A stretch of DNA of 6,714 nt from Oscillospiraceae bacterium (GTDB lineage Bacteria > Bacillota > Clostridia > Christensenellales > Aristaeellaceae), in assembly GCA_031266295.1 (NCBI GenBank), contig JAISBH010000166.1, forward strand, positions 1 through 6,714, in the 5' to 3' direction. Position numbers and translations under genes: made by a program. A model generated the notes under the pieces. The model searched no databases. It was given only the letters and a program-made list of their open reading frames with translations, and was not told the DNA's origin. Positions 1-6,687 of the stretch are shown piece by piece (position 1 is the stretch's first letter; each line of letters starts with the position of its first letter).

Positions 1-1447
1 GCTTCCTCTCCACCATCTCTCCCACCCGCTCAATATACCTATGTGATTCCATCATGTTCGCCGCGCGCTCTATCCTCAATCCCTCGCGAGGGTCGCGCCT
101 TACACGCTTGCTGATCCCGCCCGCGCCCAGCGCAAGTATGCTGACCGTTTCCTCCATCATATCAATATTATATACACAGATACAGCCTGGTTTGGCGTAT
201 CCTACGTTCTCCAGATCCCCCGCCATCTGCTTCTGCCTGTACAGATAATACGGCGCCATGCCCATCGCCCGCGCCGCCTCCATACCCCGCACAATCATCA
301 ACTCCGCAGTTTCAGCGTCAGCAGCTGCGAACGATTCATTCTCGTGCAGCCGCGACGCGCGCTTCAGCGCCAGCGTGTGAACGGTCAGGCTCTCGGGATT
401 CAACCCGCGCACCGCTGACAGAGTATTCGCGAAATCATCGGCGGTCTCTCCTGGAAGCGCGGCGATTAAATCCATATTGATGTTGCCGAACCCGAGAGTC
501 CGCGCCCGTTCAAACGCCTTCACGGTCTGCGCCGACGTATGTTCCCGTCCAATCAACTCCAGCGTCGTGTCGTTCATCGTTTGCGGGTTAATGCTAACGC
601 GCGTCACGGGATGCCGACGTATCACGGCCAGCCGCGCCGCGTCCAATGTATCAGGCCGACCGGCCTCGACGGTATATTCTATCACGTCCGGAAACGCCGC
701 ATCCAAAGCGGTAAGCGCGCGATCCAGTCGAGGCGCATCCAGAGCGGTCGGTGTGCCGCCACCCATGTATAACGCGCGCGGCGACAGCCCCGCTTCATCC
801 ATCATACGCCGCGTCTGCCGAATCTCATATACGAGCGCGTCGACATACGCGTCGATCTTGCGCGGATCCTTAGGTATCGTTTCCGTCTTGAACGAGCAGT
901 AGGCGCATTTCGACACACAATATGGTATGCCGACATAAATATCCACCGCGTTTGGCGGCACAGTTAAGAACGGCGATTGTGCGCGGGCGATCTCCCCCAG
1001 CAGCGCGGCTTTATCCGGACGCACGTCATATTGCCGAATCAGCGCGCGCTCCGGATCGGGATCAGCATCGGCCAAGCGTTCGGCGTATAACCGTGTTGGA
1101 CGTATGCCAGTCAGTGCGCCCCACGGCGGCGCGCGGCCGGTTATGTCCCTTAGCAGGTAGTAGCAGCATTGTTTCGCGGCGCGTTTCATCAGGCGTTTCT
1201 CATACAGCGCGAACAGCCCCGGCGTTTGTCCGGTAGGGGCGGGTATCGGCACTCGCCATTCAAATGACACGCCGCCATACTCGCACCGTTCGCGCCAAAG
1301 CCCATCCGATTCGACGTGCGAATGCGTTAGGCGTGTGTCCGCACCGTCGCATGACTCGCATACCCGCGCGCCTGGCAGCATCATCCGCATTACGTCTCGG
1401 ATATCGTTCGCAAACGCCGGCAGGTTGGTTTCCAGCGATATCGTCAT
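1..1447 (-). CDS. hemZ: HemZ-family radical SAM protein (oxygen-independent coproporphyrinogen dehydrogenase-like), 3' end cut by window edge
   Basis: Members are annotated as oxygen-independent coproporphyrinogen III dehydrogenases (heme synthesis, cytoplasmic), assigned largely by homology to HemN/HemW. The minus strand is open for 482 codons from the ATG at 1447 to the left edge. Seen: an N-terminal HemZ region (about 1-168) with the family motif LTGIRPTRL at 112-120; the [4Fe-4S]/SAM cluster motif CVSKCAYCSF at 177-186 (Cys177, 181, 184); the SAM-binding GGGTPT at 229-234; EAGRPDT at 261-267; RVSINPQTM at 283-291; and the HemZ-type C-terminal motifs YYLYRQKQMAGDLENVGY (400-417) and GAGGISKR (441-448). 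The usual length is about 490-500 residues, so only a short tail is missing. AGGTGA lies 7 bases before the ATG and overlaps the dtd stop. The motif order makes HemZ rather than HemN or HemW secure; the in vivo reaction is inferred. Confidence 0.93.
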   Translation of the reverse strand, partial: MTISLETNLPAFANDIRDVMRMMLPGARVCESCDGADTRLTHSHVESDGLWRERCEYGGVSFEWRVPIPAPTGQTPGLFALYEKRLMKRAAKQCCYYLLRDITGRAPPWGALTGIRPTRLYAERLADADPDPERALIRQYDVRPDKAALLGEIARAQSPFLTVPPNAVDIYVGIPYCVSKCAYCSFKTETIPKDPRKIDAYVDALVYEIRQTRRMMDEAGLSPRALYMGGGTPTALDAPRLDRALTALDAAFPDVIEYTVEAGRPDTLDAARLAVIRRHPVTRVSINPQTMNDTTLELIGREHTSAQTVKAFERARTLGFGNINMDLIAALPGETADDFANTLSAVRGLNPESLTVHTLALKRASRLHENESFAAADAETAELMIVRGMEAARAMGMAPYYLYRQKQMAGDLENVGYAKPGCICVYNIDMMEETVSILALGAGGISKRVRRDPREGLRIERAANMMESHRYIERVGEMVERK

Positions 1448-1454
1448 CTAGCAG

Positions 1455-1460
1455 TCACCT
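1455..1460 (-). promoter_or_regulatory. Ribosome binding site of hemZ, overlapping the dtd stop codon
   Basis: AGGTGA sits 7 bases upstream of the hemZ ATG, and its first two bases are the last two of the dtd TAG stop. It fixes the hemZ start and suggests that ribosomes finishing dtd can reinitiate on hemZ. Confidence 0.75.
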
Positions 1461-1908
1461 AGAAACGTCGCCTACTATCGACCAATATCGTCACAGGCCC
1501 ATCGTTGATCAACGCGACGTCCATGTGCGTCTGGAAAACGCCTGTTTCGACATGGAGGCCATGGCCTCTTAGCTCTTCGCAAAACGATGCGAACAACCCG
1601 TCTGCCGCTTCTGGTCTGGCCGCTGTGATGAAACTAGGCCGACGGCCTTTGCGCACGTCGCCCAGCAACGTGAATTGTGACACTGCCAGCACCTCGCCGC
1701 CTACGTCCGCCAAGGAGAGGTTCATCTTCTCGTCTGCGTCCTCAAATACCCTCAAGCCGGCAGCCTTTGCCGCCGCGTAACGGATATCCTCCATCGTGTC
1801 CCCATCCTCTACCCCCGCCAGGATAAGGAAACCCTTGTCCGCTTGTCCGACTATCCGCCCGTCAACCGTTACCGACGCGCTCCGCACGCGCTGTATAACT
1901 AATCTCAT
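1459..1908 (-). CDS. dtd: D-aminoacyl-tRNA deacylase (DTD)
   Basis: Cytoplasmic homodimeric enzyme that hydrolyses D-amino acids from mischarged tRNA (for example D-Tyr-tRNA), and also glycine from tRNA-Ala, protecting translation. The 149 residues match the usual family length of about 145-150. Seen: the N-terminal start MRLVIQRV typical of the family; RVFEDADEKMN at 53-63; the active-site motif SQFTL at 77-81; KGRRPSF at 87-93; and NDGPVT at 135-140, containing the Gly137-Pro138 pair that enforces chirality selection. Residues 125-129 read FQTHM at a variable position where many relatives have FGAxM. The ATG start is fixed by the conserved first residues. The gene begins 18 bases after rel and ends 11 bases before hemZ, the conserved rel-dtd pairing of Firmicutes. 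It looks intact, with no missing key residue. Confidence 0.97.
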   Translation of the reverse strand: MRLVIQRVRSASVTVDGRIVGQADKGFLILAGVEDGDTMEDIRYAAAKAAGLRVFEDADEKMNLSLADVGGEVLAVSQFTLLGDVRKGRRPSFITAARPEAADGLFASFCEELRGHGLHVETGVFQTHMDVALINDGPVTILVDSRRRF

Positions 1909-1915
1909 ATCGCTA

Positions 1916-1928
1916 CTCTTAACACCTC
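1916..1928 (-). promoter_or_regulatory. Ribosome binding region of dtd, overlapping the rel stop codon
   Basis: Two purine-rich candidates precede dtd. GAGGTG (1923-1928) overlaps the rel TGA stop and is the better match to the 16S tail, but it lies 14 bases from the ATG, which is long. AAGAG (1916-1920) is weaker but has a normal 7-base spacing. Which is used cannot be settled from sequence. Confidence 0.5.
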
Positions 1929-4134
1929 AACTGGTCAGCCTGAATACCTCGACGATGTCCGACCTCTTCTGAATGCCTTTCATCACTTTATCCAGCTGAT
2001 CCTTGGAGTTTATCTTAATGGTCATGTGGATTGTACACGAGCCGTTCTCATGCGCGTGGGCATGGATCGTCATCACCTTAACGTTCATGATCGCGAGCAG
2101 CGCCGCCAGCTCGCCCAGCAGCCCGTCGTGATCCGCCGCGACAATCTGTATATCCGCGTTGAACACATTATCGGCGGGGCACTCGCGATCCCAGTTAACC
2201 CCGACCATGCGCTCGCTCTCCCCCGCTTGCTCAGCACGGACGTTCGAGCAGTCGGCCTTGTGCACCGTCACGCCGCGCCCACGCGTGATATAGCCGATTA
2301 TCTCGTCTCCGGGCACAGGGTTGCAGCACCGCGCGAACCGCACCAGCATACCAGGGTCGCCCGCCACGAACACGCCGTGACTCGACGCCAGCTGCTGCCG
2401 CTTGGCGTTCTGCTCGGCCAGCATGGAGGCTTCCGGTTGCTCGAATACCTTCGGCGCAGGTTTCTCGCGGCGGTGGCTCTCCTCTATCAAGCGCGAGATT
2501 ACGTGCATCGCGCTGATCATCCCGCACCCGACCGCCACATACATGTCGTCCATATCGACGAACGAATACTTGCGTCGTATTACATCCGTCAGATCGGGCT
2601 TGAGCAAGGTCGCGATGGGAACGTTATTACGCTGCGCCTCGTGCTCCAGCATTGTGCGGCCCAGCTCGATATTCTCATCCTTGAACTGCTTTTTGAAGTA
2701 TTGCCTAATCTTCGACTTCGCCTGCGACGTCTTGACTATGCGCAGCCAATCGCGGCTCGGCCCTCGGCTCGACGAGCTGGTCAGTATCTCCACGAAGTCG
2801 CCGGTCTGCAGTTCCGTGCCCAGCGGCACGACACGACCGTTGACCTTCGCGCCGGTACATCGATTGCCTATTTGGGTATGGATGCGGTACGCGAAATCCA
2901 GCGGCGTCGCACCCTTGGGCAGATCGATGATCGCGCCCTTGGGCGTAAAGACGAATACCTCGTCGCTGAACAAGTCCACCTTCAGCGAATCGATGAACTC
3001 GCGGCTATCCTTCGTTTCATCCTGCCAGTCGATTATCTGGCGCAGCCAATACAGCTTTTTGTCGAGGTCGTCGCGCGCGCGGCCCTCTTTGTAACGCCAG
3101 TGCGCCGCGATGCCGTATTCCGCGACGCGATGCATATCCCACGTTCGAATCTGCACCTCGAACGGCTGACCCGTCTCACTCACGACCGTCGTGTGCAGCG
3201 ATTGGTACATATTGGGTTTGGGTGTGGATATATAATCCTTGAAGCGGTTGGGCACCTGCTTCCACAGCGTATGGACGATGCCCAGCACGGTATAGCAATC
3301 CCGCACAGTATCCACGATCACGCGGATTGCGGTCAAATCATACAGCTGTTCGAACGGGCGACCCTGCAGCTTTATCTTTTTATATATGCTGTAGAAATGT
3401 TTGGGGCGACCGGTGATCTCGCACATCACGCCGGCCTCGTCCAACTCATCCCGCAGCTGATCGATGACGCTCTTAATGAAACTCTCGCGCTCGGAGCGCT
3501 TCATGCCTATCCTGTGCGCCAGTTCTTTATAACCATCCGGGTCGATGACGGACAGCGACAGATCTTCCAGCTCCGACTTAATCGAGAACACGCCCAGCCT
3601 ATGCGCCAAAGGCGCGTATATGTCCAGCGTCTCCTGCCCGATGGCCAGCTGTCGATCCTTCGGCTGGAACTTGAGCGTCTTCATGTTGTGCAGGCGATCC
3701 GCCAGTTTTATCAGTACAACTCTGATGTCCTTGGACATCGCCAGAATCATCTTGCGCAGCGTCTCCGCCTGCTGCTCCTCGCGCGTTGTGAACTCTAGCC
3801 GCGACAATTTTGTCACGCCGTCAACCAGCTGCGCAACGTCCGAACCGAAGTTTTTCTGGATTGTATCGACTGAAATCCCCTCGACGTCCTCGACGCAGTC
3901 ATGCAGCAACCCGGCGGCGACGGTGGTAGCATCCAGCATCAGGTCGGCCAGTATCGTGGCAACGGTGCGCGGATGCGTGAAATACGGCTCGCCGGATTTA
4001 CGCAGCTGGCTGGCGTGTGCCGCTTCCGCGAATTCCCAGGCACGCGCCACCAGGCCGAGTGATTCCTCGTCCTGATAGCGGCGCATAGCGTCGAGCAGCG
4101 CCTCAAGCATATCGTAGCACCTAAGTTCGCTCAA
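1927..4134 (-). CDS. rel: Bifunctional (p)ppGpp synthetase/hydrolase, long Rel (RelA/SpoT family)
   Basis: Makes pppGpp/ppGpp from ATP plus GTP/GDP on starved ribosomes and also degrades it; it is the central stringent-response enzyme. The 735 residues match Firmicutes Rel. Domains: HD hydrolase about 25-200, with His54, the His78-Asp79 pair, Glu82/Asp83 and Asp146 (ADRLHN), so hydrolysis should be active; synthetase about 235-350, with GRPKHFYSIYKK, Asp266 and Glu326 (EVQIRT); TGS about 388-452; helical linker; zinc-finger domain with Cys603-Cys604, His625 and Cys629; ACT about 660-733. The RFKD motif at 297-300 is the RxKD signature of bifunctional enzymes rather than the ExDD of synthetase-only RelA. 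The start is a TTG overlapping the recJ stop (TTGA), backed by GGAGGT 6 bases upstream, and it places His54 where B. subtilis has the equivalent residue. An ATG eight codons further in is an alternative. No truncation is seen. Confidence 0.97.
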   Translation of the reverse strand: MSELRCYDMLEALLDAMRRYQDEESLGLVARAWEFAEAAHASQLRKSGEPYFTHPRTVATILADLMLDATTVAAGLLHDCVEDVEGISVDTIQKNFGSDVAQLVDGVTKLSRLEFTTREEQQAETLRKMILAMSKDIRVVLIKLADRLHNMKTLKFQPKDRQLAIGQETLDIYAPLAHRLGVFSIKSELEDLSLSVIDPDGYKELAHRIGMKRSERESFIKSVIDQLRDELDEAGVMCEITGRPKHFYSIYKKIKLQGRPFEQLYDLTAIRVIVDTVRDCYTVLGIVHTLWKQVPNRFKDYISTPKPNMYQSLHTTVVSETGQPFEVQIRTWDMHRVAEYGIAAHWRYKEGRARDDLDKKLYWLRQIIDWQDETKDSREFIDSLKVDLFSDEVFVFTPKGAIIDLPKGATPLDFAYRIHTQIGNRCTGAKVNGRVVPLGTELQTGDFVEILTSSSSRGPSRDWLRIVKTSQAKSKIRQYFKKQFKDENIELGRTMLEHEAQRNNVPIATLLKPDLTDVIRRKYSFVDMDDMYVAVGCGMISAMHVISRLIEESHRREKPAPKVFEQPEASMLAEQNAKRQQLASSHGVFVAGDPGMLVRFARCCNPVPGDEIIGYITRGRGVTVHKADCSNVRAEQAGESERMVGVNWDRECPADNVFNADIQIVAADHDGLLGELAALLAIMNVKVMTIHAHAHENGSCTIHMTIKINSKDQLDKVMKGIQKRSDIVEVFRLTS

Positions 4135-6626
4135 AGGGATACCTCCACAGTTGTACGCCCATCCGCCGCGCTTGAGGCGGAATTATCCAGGTCATATCGT
4201 GCGCGCAGCTGTTTCATACGCCTATATAGCGCGCTTTCGTCCAATGACCGCTTCGGTTGTCCGCCGGGCTGATTCGCCTGGGATAATAGTATACAACTAA
4301 ACGGTTCTTCTATCCATTCGATAAGCCCTAATTGTGCAAAGACGTTCAGTCCCAAGCAGATCGCCGCCGCCGACACGTCGAACATCAGCGCGTATGTATC
4401 CACCGACGACGGCCGAACACCCGGCCTCCTCAGCGTCCGATACAGCGCGCGCAGCGTATCTTCCGACGGAGCCAGCGACGCCGCATCCGCTTCCCAATCC
4501 TGCGCGTCTTCATCCAACCATATGAGCGCACCAGGACATGCATTCCGGATGATCGCAAGTTCGCCGATATTGGGCGGTAGATCCAAGAAAGCCACGCGGT
4601 CATAGCGGGCGCTCAGTTCCATCAGAGACGGAAGCGCCGCCAACGTATGGAACGCGCGGGGATCCCTGGGCGCGGTCGTCACATAATCAACCCGTCCCGC
4701 CAAGTCCGAACGCCTCAACCATCCCGCCCAATCCAGCGCGGTGGCAAACGTGCGGGTAACAAGCAGCACGCCTTGATAATCCGCGCGAATCGCGTCCGAC
4801 GCCAACGCCCTTAATTCCGCTTGCGGCAAAGGATACACATCCGCCGCGGGTTGCGGCGGCTCCATTATCATCTCTGCCAGCGCCCTCTCAAACCGCCCGC
4901 GCATAACTCGGCATCGTCTCTCGAACGAGTCCAGCGGCGAAGACGGCAGCAGCCGCTGTCCGATAAATTGCACGGTGCGCGCGCCCATATACTCATTAAT
5001 CGAGCAGTGAACCAGCGCGTCCATCCGGTCGGGCAGATCCTCTAGCCTGTCGGCGTACTGATCCGCCTGGCCGAACGCAATTCCATCCACGCCGACATTG
5101 TCCTGGAACAGGCGCAGTTTCAGATGCCGTCTGTCCGCGCCTACCTTTCTGGCGTTGGCGGTTCGAGCGTCGCTAATGAGGAACGTGGGCGCTGGATTAC
5201 CAATTCCGTGCGGCTCAAGCTGCTTGAGCGTTTCAATGAATTGTATGGTCATATCGCGCAGCGTGATCACTGCGTCGTAACGCTCGCTGGGTATGAATGC
5301 CTCTGGATCGGTCTGCTCGATAATAGCGCGGTTCAGTCGCTCGCGCAGTTCGGGCAGACGCTCGGCGGGGAGCGTGCATCCGGCCGCCTGGGCATGACCG
5401 CCGAATCGTGTGAACAGATCCCGGCAAGTAAACATCGCGCGCTGTATATGAACGCCCGGTATCGACCGCGCGGAGCCGACGGCGATAAGCGCGCCGTCCT
5501 TCTCGTCCACGCTGAATACGATCGCGGGCAGATGATACTTATCCGTCAGCGCGGACGCGGCCAGACCGATAACGCCGGTGTTCCAGCCAACGCCGTCGGG
5601 TGCAACAAGCCTGTCGCGCCGGAAATCGGTTATCTCTAGGGCGCGCTTCTCCGCCTCTTTCGTCAGAACGCGTTGGATGGTCTGGCGGCGTTCGTTATTA
5701 GCGTTGAGTTCGTCGGCGATCTCGCGCGCCTCATCCTGGTCACATGTCAGCAGCAGATCCACGTTGCGCGCAGCGTTGCCTATACGGCCCGCCGAATTCA
5801 GTCTCGGCGTGAGCTGGAAACCCACATGCCCTGCGTTCAGCGGCTTACCCTCCAGCCCAGCAACGTTAATCAGCGCGCGCAGGCCTATGCGCTCGGTGCG
5901 TTGTATCGCCTCCAAGCCTAGCGCGACGATAACGCGGTTCTCTCCCAACAGCGGCACAAGGTCGGCGACAGTGGCCATCGCCACCAGATCCAGCGCCCGC
6001 GACGCCTCGCTCCAGCCGTACAGCGCCTGTACCAGCTTGAACGCCACACCCGCTCCGCACAGCGGCGAACCTTTTGGCGCATTGATCGCCGGATCGACCA
6101 GCGCCTCGCAGCAAGGCAGGGTATCGAGCGGTTCATGATGGTCGGTGATGATCAGCCGCAAACTATTCATCTTGGCCCATCGCGCTTCATCGACTGCCGT
6201 TATCCCGCAGTCTACCGTAATCAGCAGATCGCAGCCGGGTCGCAGCCGCTCAAGCGCGGGTATCGTCAAGCCGTAGCCTTCGCCGTGGCGTTCGGGTATG
6301 TGCACCGATACGTTCGCGCCGTGACGGATCAGCGCCTCGCTAAGCAGCGCGGCGGCGCATATCCCATCCACGTCATAATCGCCAAATATCGTAATGCGTT
6401 CTCCGGCGTTTACAGCCTGGCCGATTACCTCAGTCGCACGAAGCATCCCGGTCAGTACGAACGGATCGCGCAGCTGTTTCTCCGATGGGTTTAGAAACTC
6501 GCGCGCCTGTTCCGGCGTCTCAACGCCATGACGAGCCAGCAGCCGCGCCAGCGCTATTGGATACCCGGCATCCCTCAGTTCGCCGACCGCCGCTTCCGGC
6601 ACGGAACGTTGAATCAGTCTCAGCAC
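4131..6626 (-). CDS. recJ: Single-stranded-DNA-specific exonuclease RecJ, Firmicutes long form
   Basis: A 5'-3' single-strand DNA exonuclease using two metal ions; it resects ends in recombination, mismatch and base-excision repair. Taking GTG at 6626 gives 831 residues (numbering here from that GTG). Seen: DHH domain with GDYDVDG at 82-88, VDCG at 138-141, TDHHEP at 161-166 and VADLVPL at 220-226; LTPRLNSAGRIGNA at 272-285; DHHA1 domain with GSARSIPG at 384-391 and GGHAQAAG at 409-416; OB-fold region about 450-560. A further C-terminal domain of about 265 residues, typical of Firmicutes RecJ and absent from the 577-residue E. coli enzyme, ends in a helical segment (about 725-815). GGAGG lies 4 bases before the GTG. 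An in-frame TTG at 6668 would add 14 residues, but it lies in the loop of a terminator and lacks homology. recJ overlaps rel; no apt lies between them, as one would expect in relatives. Confidence 0.95.
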   Translation of the reverse strand: MLRLIQRSVPEAAVGELRDAGYPIALARLLARHGVETPEQAREFLNPSEKQLRDPFVLTGMLRATEVIGQAVNAGERITIFGDYDVDGICAAALLSEALIRHGANVSVHIPERHGEGYGLTIPALERLRPGCDLLITVDCGITAVDEARWAKMNSLRLIITDHHEPLDTLPCCEALVDPAINAPKGSPLCGAGVAFKLVQALYGWSEASRALDLVAMATVADLVPLLGENRVIVALGLEAIQRTERIGLRALINVAGLEGKPLNAGHVGFQLTPRLNSAGRIGNAARNVDLLLTCDQDEAREIADELNANNERRQTIQRVLTKEAEKRALEITDFRRDRLVAPDGVGWNTGVIGLAASALTDKYHLPAIVFSVDEKDGALIAVGSARSIPGVHIQRAMFTCRDLFTRFGGHAQAAGCTLPAERLPELRERLNRAIIEQTDPEAFIPSERYDAVITLRDMTIQFIETLKQLEPHGIGNPAPTFLISDARTANARKVGADRRHLKLRLFQDNVGVDGIAFGQADQYADRLEDLPDRMDALVHCSINEYMGARTVQFIGQRLLPSSPLDSFERRCRVMRGRFERALAEMIMEPPQPAADVYPLPQAELRALASDAIRADYQGVLLVTRTFATALDWAGWLRRSDLAGRVDYVTTAPRDPRAFHTLAALPSLMELSARYDRVAFLDLPPNIGELAIIRNACPGALIWLDEDAQDWEADAASLAPSEDTLRALYRTLRRPGVRPSSVDTYALMFDVSAAAICLGLNVFAQLGLIEWIEEPFSCILLSQANQPGGQPKRSLDESALYRRMKQLRARYDLDNSASSAADGRTTVEVSL
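4141..4146 (-). promoter_or_regulatory. Ribosome binding site of rel inside the end of recJ
   Basis: GGAGGT lies in the last codons of recJ (Val-Glu-Val region), 6 bases before the TTG at 4134. Its strength and spacing are the main reason to accept a TTG start for rel. With the four-base TTGA overlap it implies translational coupling to recJ. Confidence 0.75.
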
Positions 6627-6630
6627 TATG

Positions 6631-6635
6631 CCTCC
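6631..6635 (-). promoter_or_regulatory. Ribosome binding site of recJ
   Basis: GGAGG lies 4 bases upstream of the GTG at 6626. The spacing is short but the match to the anti-Shine-Dalgarno is strong, and no ATG is available nearby on this strand. It supports a GTG start giving a protein beginning MLRLIQRS. Confidence 0.65.
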
Positions 6636-6644
6636 GATGAATAC

Positions 6645-6681
6645 AAAAAAACCTTTTCGCGTGTCCAAGCGAAAAGGTTTT
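6645..6681 (-). terminator. Intrinsic (Rho-independent) terminator of the gene upstream of recJ
   Basis: A perfect 13-base-pair inverted repeat (arms 6648-6660 and 6669-6681, 8-base loop 6661-6668) is followed on the minus strand by a run of T: four in the 3' arm plus three more. It begins 6 bases after the stop of the right-edge gene, the expected place for a terminator. On the plus strand the hairpin has only four T, all within the arm, so it is directional. The stem has an A-T lower half and a CCTTTTCGC core. Any transcript crossing it into recJ must read through, or must start within or just after it. Confidence 0.88.
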
Positions 6682-6687
6682 AGATGC

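Larger units (their letters stand above)
1..6635 (-). other. Probable recJ-rel-dtd-hemZ transcription unit
   Basis: Four same-strand genes are separated by -4, +18 and +11 bases, with no hairpin terminator or room for a promoter between them. The unit begins right after the terminator at 6645-6681 and continues past the left edge, where hisS and aspS would be expected from Firmicutes synteny. The promoter is not visible inside the window. Confidence 0.75.

Noticed and set aside
1531..1545. FQTHM in Dtd instead of the common FGAxM as a possible active-site change
   Set aside because: This position varies in the family, and both catalytic motifs (SQFTL and NDGPVT) are intact.
477..1572. Several plus-strand open frames of 77-141 codons over the hemZ region
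   Set aside because: hemZ is continuously open on the minus strand with family motifs from end to end. The opposing frames are Arg/Ser/Pro-rich and show no domain or ribosome binding site.
2026..3798. A 590-codon open frame on the plus strand, antisense to rel
   Set aside because: It lies codon-for-codon opposite the rel frame, where a stop would need TTA, CTA or TCA codons in rel. Those are rare in this GC-rich gene, so the frame is open by codon bias. Its product is a His/Arg/Leu-rich composition with no recognisable domain, and rel is unmistakable.
4297..6494. Many short plus- and minus-strand open frames over recJ
   Set aside because: They overlap a full-length RecJ with all expected motifs; their composition is that of frame-shifted or antisense GC-rich coding sequence.
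6648..6681. The perfect inverted repeat as a mobile-element end or protein-binding operator
   Set aside because: It sits 6 bases after a stop codon, is followed by a T run on that strand and has no partner copy in the window, so an intrinsic terminator explains it fully.
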